Shown here in pieces: positions 20,981 through 26,109 of a DNA stretch of 26,109 bases; positions within the stretch are counted from its first letter, which is position 1; every line of letters starts with the position of its first letter. The stretch covers positions 1-26,109 of the IMG/VR virus record IMGVR_UViG_3300043015_001993; one strand, 5' to 3'. The translations under genes and the position numbers were made by a program. Below the pieces are notes generated by a model, which was not told the DNA's origin, searched no databases, and was given only the letters and a program-made list of their open reading frames with translations. The DNA is from a virus.

Positions 20981-21010
20981 ATGTACTTCGGTACAAATAC
21001 AGTGTATAAT
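20981..21010 (+). promoter_or_regulatory. RTGTAC-class promoter for gp32 with UUCG hairpin over the -35
   Basis: ATGTAC (20981-20986), 18 nt, TATAAT (21005-21010). TGTAC-TTCG-GTACA (20982-20995) is a perfect 5-bp hairpin with the very stable C(UUCG)G tetraloop, beginning in the -35 box. In RNA arriving from gp33 it would lie 7 nt past the gp33 stop, so it may protect or end the upstream message while its DNA forms the next promoter. Confidence 0.68.
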
Positions 21011-21044
21011 ACAGTAACATATTTCAGCAAACAAGGACAATACG

Positions 21045-21938
21045 ATGTCATTCGAAAATCTAAAGCGCAATCGCGATCAAATCAATAAACTCCTCAATGC
21101 CGCAGAATCTGTCGGTGGAACTCAAGAAAAGAAATCATATGGTGATGACCGTTTCTATAAGCCAGCTGTCGATAAGGCAGGTAATGGTTACGTAGTACTT
21201 CGTTTCTTGCCTGCACCTGAAGGTGAAGATCTTCCGTGGGTACGGTACTGGGATCACGGATTCAAAGGTCCTACAGGGATGTGGTATATTGAACGATCGT
21301 TGACTTCTATCGGCCAACCAGATCCAGTCGGTGAGTTAAACTCACGTCTATGGAATACTGGTGTAGAGGCTGATAAAGACCGTGCACGTACGCAGAAGCG
21401 TCGTCTACATTATGTAACTAATGTACAGATCGTTAGTGATCCTGCTAATCCAGAAAATGAGGGTAAAGTATTCCTCTATCAATTTGGTAAGAAGATCTTT
21501 GACAAGATCATGGACGTTATGCAACCGGCATTCCAGGATGAAACTCCGGTCAATCCATTTGACTTCTGGGAAGGTGCGAACTTCAAGTTGAAGATTCGTA
21601 ACGTGGAAGGTTATCGCAACTATGATAAGTCTGAGTTTGAGTCACCATCACAACTAGCTGATGACGCTCAACTCGAAGAGATCTACGGTAAGTTGAACCC
21701 ACTTAATGAGTTCACGGATCCAAAGAACTACAAGACTTATGACGAACTCAAGGCTAAGTTAATGCGAGTTCTTGGTGAAGAGGTAGAAGCTGGTGCTCCT
21801 ACTCTGAAGCAGGAAGCTCAAATGAACGAACCAGCTCCAGCACCATTGCTCGAGCCAGTCACAGCTGATGAGATTCCGTTCGATACCGATGAAGATGACA
21901 CAATGTCATACTTCGCTAAGTTGGCTAATGACGATTAA
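21045..21938 (+). CDS. 32: single-stranded DNA-binding protein gp32
   Basis: A 297-residue T4 gp32 homologue, which coats ssDNA in replication, recombination and repair. Shared landmarks: the basic N-terminal LKRNRDQINK in place of the T4 LAST motif; GNGYVVLRFLPAPEGE; HGFKGPTGMWYIE (71-83); DPANPENEGKVFLYQFGKKI; NPFDFWEGANFKLKIRNVEG; NYDKSEFE; and an acidic C-terminal tail (DEIPFDTDEDDTMSYF), the protein-interaction domain. The three Cys ligands of the T4 zinc site are absent: where T4 has Cys77, Cys87 and Cys90, this protein has ERSLTSIGQPDPVGEL. It has its own promoter. The stop codon overlaps the stop of the convergent tape-measure gene. Confidence 0.95.
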   Translation: MSFENLKRNRDQINKLLNAAESVGGTQEKKSYGDDRFYKPAVDKAGNGYVVLRFLPAPEGEDLPWVRYWDHGFKGPTGMWYIERSLTSIGQPDPVGELNSRLWNTGVEADKDRARTQKRRLHYVTNVQIVSDPANPENEGKVFLYQFGKKIFDKIMDVMQPAFQDETPVNPFDFWEGANFKLKIRNVEGYRNYDKSEFESPSQLADDAQLEEIYGKLNPLNEFTDPKNYKTYDELKAKLMRVLGEEVEAGAPTLKQEAQMNEPAPAPLLEPVTADEIPFDTDEDDTMSYFAKLANDD

Positions 21939-24217
21939 ATCATTCGTGTACGACCTATTCCAGATACGAATGGGTCGTCAAAATCAAATGGTTTTGATAT
22001 AACTGGCATAGCAGTATTTGATGTAGAACTTGATTTTGTGCTATTGTCAGAAATTATTACAGGCGCAGGTGCTCTAGTTGCTTGCGCCTTTTTGTTTTCT
22101 TCAGCTTCTCTTACCATTGATCCAAATACGTTACCGATATTATTTGGTTTAATTGCTTCTTTAATTGGATTTGATTTCATCTTTGGCATAGTAATCTGAT
22201 CAAATCCAGCAGCACTAAACATACTTTTCATATTACCCATCATCGATGGCATTTCACCCATCATAGATTGGGCAATATCCATATCTGATGCGCCAGCCGC
22301 CCTCATAGCATCTTCTTTTGCTTTTAGCTCAGTACCTTTTTGCTGCGTTGCTTTCATAATTCCACTATCTTGGAATTTTGTCATAATCTGACCAAGCGTA
22401 TTACCCATTCCTTCTGGGATCATGCTACCAGGTAAAGGTTTAGGTTTAGCACCACTTGGCAAACGTGTTGGTTCAGATTTAGGTTTAACACTACTTGGCA
22501 AAGGTGTTAGTTCAGATTTAGGTAATTCTTTTGGTTCAGATTTAGGTTTAGCACCACTTGGCAAAGGTGTTAGTTCAGATTTAGGTAATTCTTTTGGTTC
22601 GGATTTAGGTAATTCTTTTGGTTCAGATTTAGGTAATTCTTTTGGTTCAGATTTTGGTATGGGTTTGTTATCAGTTAAAGGCTTATTATCACTTGTTCGA
22701 TAAATGAAACCATCTCGCTGTCTCATACGACCAGCATCCGGACCATCGATAACTGGCATTGTTGCTCCATTGAGGGGTTTGCCACTTAATGTCAGACCGC
22801 TATTAAATGCATTTATAGCCGATTGATGCATTATTTGTTGGGCCTGCGATGGCATAGGACCTTGGTTTTCTTCTTGATATGCTGCCCACGATGCAGCGTA
22901 GTCTATTTTACCACCTTTATTTTTTTCGTAATCTTGAAGAACTTTTCCATGTTCACTATCTTTAGGAACAATTGCTTCTTCACCATGAGCTACAACTGGT
23001 GTACCTTTACCAAAGTTGGCAAATAATTTACCAAAAGCACCAACCGTCCCGTTATTTGCCCCTGGTATTTCAAGTGTTTCAGTTCCATCATTAGGCTTAT
23101 CAGCATTTGGGTCACCTTTAACAAAATTCTTAAATGCTTCCCAGCCATCACTAACAGCTTGACCAACGTCAAAATTAGTAATCCAATCAATAATCTTATT
23201 AATTGTCTTAGCTATTGCCATTCCAAAGTCTTTAATCATTTGTTCAAAATCAAATGCTTCATCAAACTTAGCAGCATCTTCTTCTGATAATATACCAAGT
23301 TTTTTACCAATCCATAATGTAATAGATTTGATAAGATTTAATGGAGCTCCGACAATAGATCCGAGTAAACCAGATACTGCTCCAGTTAATGCACCAACAA
23401 AACCTTCTTCTTCATAGCCTTCAATTGCACCCTTAATAGTATCATAAGCAGTAAAGATAAGACCGATAGGTAAGAATATTTTTTTAAGGACTCCGCCAAA
23501 TCCTTGGAGTAGTTTGAGGATTTTACTGTCTTCTGCAAATGTAAATGCAGATTTTAATGCACTCATCGCTTTACCAAACTTAGTGCCTTCACCAAATAAA
23601 CCAGATAAAGTTTTTCCCGCACCGCCAAATGCATCTGCGATTCGATTAATAGCTCTTCCAATAATATTAGGAGCTTTCATGAAGCGTCCAGTCTCAATAT
23701 TTCTCCAACGTTGTGCAACCTCATCAAAGACTGCAGCTGGTCCACGCAATGCCTCAATCAGTTTTACAATTGCAATTCCAATAATACCTTCACCACTGAA
23801 CATTTTAAAGAATGCTTTGAGTTTATTTCCCATTCCTAACCAGGCAGATGCAAAGGTTCTTGAAATATCATTCATTGTTTCATCTAATGATGCAATAACA
23901 GCACCGCTGAATCCAGCAACAATTGTTCCCAGAGTTCCAGTTAATGCTGCAACTGCCGCACCGATTCCAGCAAATAGGCCAGCTGTTGGTAAGTCAATAC
24001 TAGTATCTTGACTTCCTTTATTTTTCTTTTTAGCACCGCCTTCAATAGCTTCTTCACGACCTTTTAACTTTTCACCTTTCATCGTTTCTATAAACGCAGA
24101 AAAATTACTATTCATTCTCGAAAGGCTAACTGACATGTTGGTAAGTGTCTGGCCTTGTTCTTTATTTTCGTCGACTAATGCTTTTGTTATTGCAAAAAGC
24201 GGTGATGCTTCAGCCAT
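21935..24217 (-). CDS. tail tape-measure protein, gp29-like position
   Basis: A 760-residue protein. Residues 1-90 are helical, with a basic segment. Hydrophobic Gly/Ala-rich stretches at about 78-115 and 260-310 (GLFAGIGAAVAALTG; FVGALTGAVSGLLGSIVGAP) are typical of tape-measure proteins, which set tail length and enter the host membrane. FGKGTPVVAHGEEAIVPKDS near 425-445 is a motif common in phage tape-measure proteins. Residues about 515-595 contain PKSEPKEL-type repeats. The C-terminal 160 residues are helical and Met-rich. T4 gp29 is 590 residues; the extra length lies partly in the repeats. The start overlaps the stop of the small upstream ORF (TAATG). It converges on gp32 with overlapping stop codons. 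Confidence 0.85.
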   Translation of the reverse strand: MAEASPLFAITKALVDENKEQGQTLTNMSVSLSRMNSNFSAFIETMKGEKLKGREEAIEGGAKKKNKGSQDTSIDLPTAGLFAGIGAAVAALTGTLGTIVAGFSGAVIASLDETMNDISRTFASAWLGMGNKLKAFFKMFSGEGIIGIAIVKLIEALRGPAAVFDEVAQRWRNIETGRFMKAPNIIGRAINRIADAFGGAGKTLSGLFGEGTKFGKAMSALKSAFTFAEDSKILKLLQGFGGVLKKIFLPIGLIFTAYDTIKGAIEGYEEEGFVGALTGAVSGLLGSIVGAPLNLIKSITLWIGKKLGILSEEDAAKFDEAFDFEQMIKDFGMAIAKTINKIIDWITNFDVGQAVSDGWEAFKNFVKGDPNADKPNDGTETLEIPGANNGTVGAFGKLFANFGKGTPVVAHGEEAIVPKDSEHGKVLQDYEKNKGGKIDYAASWAAYQEENQGPMPSQAQQIMHQSAINAFNSGLTLSGKPLNGATMPVIDGPDAGRMRQRDGFIYRTSDNKPLTDNKPIPKSEPKELPKSEPKELPKSEPKELPKSELTPLPSGAKPKSEPKELPKSELTPLPSSVKPKSEPTRLPSGAKPKPLPGSMIPEGMGNTLGQIMTKFQDSGIMKATQQKGTELKAKEDAMRAAGASDMDIAQSMMGEMPSMMGNMKSMFSAAGFDQITMPKMKSNPIKEAIKPNNIGNVFGSMVREAEENKKAQATRAPAPVIISDNSTKSSSTSNTAMPVISKPFDFDDPFVSGIGRTRMI
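22437..22670 (-). repeat. 24-nt coding repeats in tape-measure gene (PKSEPKEL)
   Basis: Near-identical 24-nt units encoding PKSEPKEL (four copies) interleaved with PKSELTPLPSG/PKSEPTRLPSG variants. Three units in a row near 22590-22665 differ by single bases only, which indicates recent expansion by slippage or recombination. Confidence 0.8.
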
Positions 24218-24351
24218 TATTGATTTCCTTGCTGTCTAGCCCTATCATTTTGTTCTTCAATATGATTAATAAGCATAGTTAAATAAATTTCCCTCTCCCA
24301 AGGAATCATATTGTCTAGTTCATTTAACGCGTAATTAAAATTTTGCATCAT
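24217..24351 (-). CDS. small tail-assembly-chaperone-like ORF between gp26 and tape measure
   Basis: A 44-residue reading frame from the first ATG (24351-24349), with a second ATG adjacent. The protein contains YALNELDNMIPWEREIYLTM and ends HIEEQNDRARQQGNQ. The pattern 'E-L-D-x-M-x-P-W-E-R-E-I-Y' is typical of the small C-terminal (T-like) partners of tail assembly chaperones encoded before tape-measure genes. The ATG has only a poor ribosome-binding site. The frame is open for another 18 codons upstream, back to the slippery run at 24405-24411, and those codons also look protein-like (SHDNLENYYKVNFQ), so the normal product may be a frameshift fusion to the gp26-like protein. In T4 the hub assembly catalyst gp51 is encoded nearby; similarity in role is inference. 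Confidence 0.6.
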   Translation of the reverse strand: MMQNFNYALNELDNMIPWEREIYLTMLINHIEEQNDRARQQGNQ

Positions 24352-24401
24352 CTGAAAGTTAACCTTATAATAGTTCTCTAGATTATCATGAGAGAGGCAT
24401 A

Positions 24402-25106
24402 TTAAAAAAAATCGTCAAGTCCTTGTAATTTTACGTTTTGTTCATAACTACAGTTTGTACATGTAAACCCAGTATTATATTCTAATTGAGGAATTTCTTG
24501 TACAAAATCTGAAATCATTTCAAATTGTTTTGAATTCATTGATTCAACAAACTTTATTACTTCTTCTCTTGGTTCATCTTTTGCTGAAATATTATCTTCT
24601 TCAGTCATAATTGAATCAATACATGATACAACTACATCCATAATTGTATCTGTATGTGTTTTATTCTCAACATCTAGATTCGTCATAAAATCGTAATATG
24701 TTGGATACTTTAATTTAATCGAAATATCTTCACTTAGTTTTACAACTTTTTCCTTTGTATTACCATTCACTTTTACTTTTTCTACATCAACAGTAATTGG
24801 ATTATACGTTTCACATTGATCGCATTTAATAGTTAATTCGATTTTTTCGCCAACAGATTTTGCTCTTAGCTGTGTAAAAATATAATCAACATCTGATGTT
24901 GTTAATGTTTTAGGATTTATCTCATCAACACAAGAGGAAATTGTCTCTAACATTGCATTGATAATTTGTTTCTTATCTTGGCTTTCATATGCCAACATAA
25001 GGACCTTTTGTTCTTTTACCAAAAATGGTCTAAACTTATATTTTTTACCAGTTGATGGTACACTCAATTCATACGCCGGTGACGCATTTAACGAAGGCAA
25101 TGCCAT
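24402..25106 (-). CDS. 26: baseplate hub protein, gp26-like (T4_baseplate family)
   Basis: A 234-residue protein. Residues 12-38 (YELSVPSTGKKYKFRPFLVK then EQKVLMLA) are the signature of the T4 baseplate/gp26 family. IKCDQCETYNPI (CxxC) and TGFTCTNCSYEQN (CxxC) near the C-terminus could form a zinc ribbon. It ends LDDFF, encoded over a run of eight T that forms a -1 frameshift site. T4 gp26 is a hub component or assembly factor made with gp51; here the location before the tape-measure gene suggests a chaperone-like role in tail assembly. The start ATG is preceded by a purine-rich GGAG site. Confidence 0.82.
   Translation of the reverse strand: MALPSLNASPAYELSVPSTGKKYKFRPFLVKEQKVLMLAYESQDKKQIINAMLETISSCVDEINPKTLTTSDVDYIFTQLRAKSVGEKIELTIKCDQCETYNPITVDVEKVKVNGNTKEKVVKLSEDISIKLKYPTYYDFMTNLDVENKTHTDTIMDVVVSCIDSIMTEEDNISAKDEPREEVIKFVESMNSKQFEMISDFVQEIPQLEYNTGFTCTNCSYEQNVKLQGLDDFF
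24405..24411 (-). promoter_or_regulatory. candidate -1 programmed ribosomal frameshift site (T TTT TTT)
   Basis: On the minus strand, the last sense codons of the gp26-like gene read GAT TTT TTT TAA. The heptamer T TTT TTT is a canonical X-XXY-YYZ slippery site and is followed immediately by the 0-frame stop at 24404-24402. A -1 slip continues in TTA ATA TGC CTC and stays open for 62 codons to the TAA at 24219-24217, giving a 296-residue fusion. I did not find a clear downstream stem. Confidence 0.6.
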
Positions 25107-25118
25107 AATTTACTCCAA

Positions 25119-25832
25119 TTAAAATCCAATATCAAGATTAATAAAGTTTTGAGAAGGTTTAGTTCTCTTCCAGTTAGTATAAGACAGCTGAACTGTCACC
25201 TGAATAATTCCATCTAAATCATTCGTAAAAGTAATTTCATTAATAGTAGTCGGAAATGCTTCTAATAATTCTACAGTATATACACTTCCTCCACCGATAC
25301 CAATTCCAGCTGAGATTGGTCCTAGGTTTGCTGAGAATCCAATTTGCGGTTTTCTTAATTGATGGATTTTAACAGACTTTGCGTATTCATCTTTATACTT
25401 TACGATCTGTGCAGTCTTTTGCCCATTAGCTCCATAACCATCATCAATGATTTTTGCCATCCAAGCATCAAAATATAATTTAACGCTATAATCGTTTAGC
25501 ATATAAAAACTAATTGATAATTCTGAAACTGCATATCCATACGCAATTTTCTCATTAATCATACCAACTTTACGATCAGTTGTTAGTATCTGTTTTCCGG
25601 GCAATCCTGTTGCCTGGCATAATACATTCAGTTCTCTTGGATTTGGTTGTCTATCAGGTGTTAGACCAGGAATAGCTGGAATAAATCCACCAACTCGATC
25701 AATAATTGCACCTAAAAACCCACCAGGAGCAGATGATTCTTCTAATCTAGGAAGTTCAATTAAGAATTGGTTTGATCTAGCGAATCCTAGTTTTGATGAT
25801 GCCATACCTTTTAATTCATTAATACTACTCAT
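25119..25832 (-). CDS. tail tube / baseplate tube-initiator-like protein (gp19/gp54-type)
   Basis: A 237-residue protein with the tail-tube pattern: RSNQFLIELPRLEE at the start, LNVLCQATGLPGKQILTTD, VSELSISFYMLNDYSVKLYF, YKDEYAKSVKIHQL, and VYTVELLEAFPTTINEITF followed by DLDGIIQVTVQLSYTNW at the end. These beta-rich blocks are the common fold of gp19 and the tube initiators gp48/gp54. It is longer than T4 gp19 (163) and shorter than gp54 (320), with a Gly/Pro insertion at about 36-62. The location between a baseplate-type gene and gp26 favours an initiator or baseplate tube protein. It overlaps the upstream gene by 4 nt. Confidence 0.75.
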   Translation of the reverse strand: MSSINELKGMASSKLGFARSNQFLIELPRLEESSAPGGFLGAIIDRVGGFIPAIPGLTPDRQPNPRELNVLCQATGLPGKQILTTDRKVGMINEKIAYGYAVSELSISFYMLNDYSVKLYFDAWMAKIIDDGYGANGQKTAQIVKYKDEYAKSVKIHQLRKPQIGFSANLGPISAGIGIGGGSVYTVELLEAFPTTINEITFTNDLDGIIQVTVQLSYTNWKRTKPSQNFINLDIGF

Positions 25833-26109
25833 CGTATCATCTTCCTAGACTCTGAATAAACTTTTGAGGCACTTGCTTTTTCGAATTGTGCTATTGGTAA
25901 AAATGTTGCAATTTCCCATTCAGTTGGTTCAACCTTTGCAAATCTACTTTTTACATGTTCAGTCAAATAATGCTTGAAACATGGTTTAAAATATTTAAAT
26001 TTCTGAGCTCTTTGTAGTAATGCATATGAAGCTCTAAATTTTGTTGTATCATCATATTTTGTATTATTTGTAATATCCAATAACTCATCTAAAAATCTTG
26101 CACGTAATA
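25829..26109 (-). CDS. tail/baseplate-region protein, 5' truncated, unknown
   Basis: The frame is open from the window edge to a TGA at 25831-25829, which overlaps the next start. Visible residues begin LRARFLDELLDITN and continue with FRASYALLQRAQKFKYFKPC, FKHYLTEHVKSRFAKVEPTE and EIATFLPIAQFEKASASKVY. It is basic and helical. A TTG at 26080 could be a start, but coding sequence continues upstream of it, so the true start is probably outside. I do not recognise the family; the position suggests a baseplate or tail component. Confidence 0.6.
   Translation of the reverse strand, partial: LRARFLDELLDITNNTKYDDTTKFRASYALLQRAQKFKYFKPCFKHYLTEHVKSRFAKVEPTEWEIATFLPIAQFEKASASKVYSESRKMIR

Noticed and set aside
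22437-22670. CRISPR array or intergenic tandem repeat
   Set aside because: The 24-nt units are in frame within the tape-measure gene and have no unique spacers.
22422-24011. Open frames on the plus strand opposite the tape-measure gene
   Set aside because: They are antisense shadows of a strongly coding minus-strand gene, with low-complexity translations (repeated GSDLGNSFG) and no ribosome-binding sites.

Overview
The window is a 26 kb piece of a T4-like myovirus genome, probably marine. The evidence is a set of T4 core homologues (RNase H, gp33 late co-activator, gp32 ssDNA-binding protein, gp26-like baseplate hub protein, a tape-measure protein and a gp19/gp54-like tube protein), T4-type late promoter boxes (TATAAATA), tightly overlapping genes, a tRNA cluster with encoded CCA ends, and no bacterial housekeeping genes. 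Most genes are AT-rich. There are no photosynthesis genes, so a cyanobacterial host is not indicated; the host cannot be named from the sequence.

Layout. (1) 1-5091, plus strand: DNA-metabolism genes and small conserved phage genes (GIY-YIG-like protein, RNase H, PD-(D/E)XK nuclease, DUF2452-like protein, 5'(3')-deoxyribonucleotidase). (2) 5079-8185, behind two late promoters: an 846-residue LamG-repeat virion/adhesin protein, an EF-hand membrane protein and a 56-residue protein. (3) 8189-15931: an uninterrupted run of eleven overlapping or abutting genes that looks like a glycan-building cassette. It holds three GT8-like, two GT25-like and one further DxD glycosyltransferase, a methyltransferase, two PAPS-type sulfotransferases, a clear UDP-sulfoquinovose synthase (SQD1/SqdB) and one Rossmann-like unknown. 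(4) 16029-17963: two tandem zinc metallopeptidases and small genes. (5) 17946-18452: tRNA-Arg, -Asn, -Cys and -Met, with a GC-rich, apparently highly structured RNA of about 180 nt between Cys and Met. (6) 18467-21938: small genes, a methyltransferase, gp33 and gp32. (7) 21935-26109, minus strand: tail genes (tape measure, gp26-like, tube-like, partial gene), convergent with gp32.

Transcription. Seven plus-strand promoters share an unusual -35 box (RTGTAC, one GTTTAC) and TATAAT with 17-18 nt spacing. They precede early/middle genes, whereas TATAAATA precedes the virion genes. gp33 and gp32 in the window are the usual T4 partners for late transcription and replication.

Most interesting points: the sulfoquinovose/sulfotransferase glycan cassette; a textbook -1 frameshift site (T TTT TTT followed at once by TAA) that would fuse the gp26-like protein to a small ORF just before the tape-measure gene; the structured RNA in the tRNA cluster; and the phage-specific promoter family.
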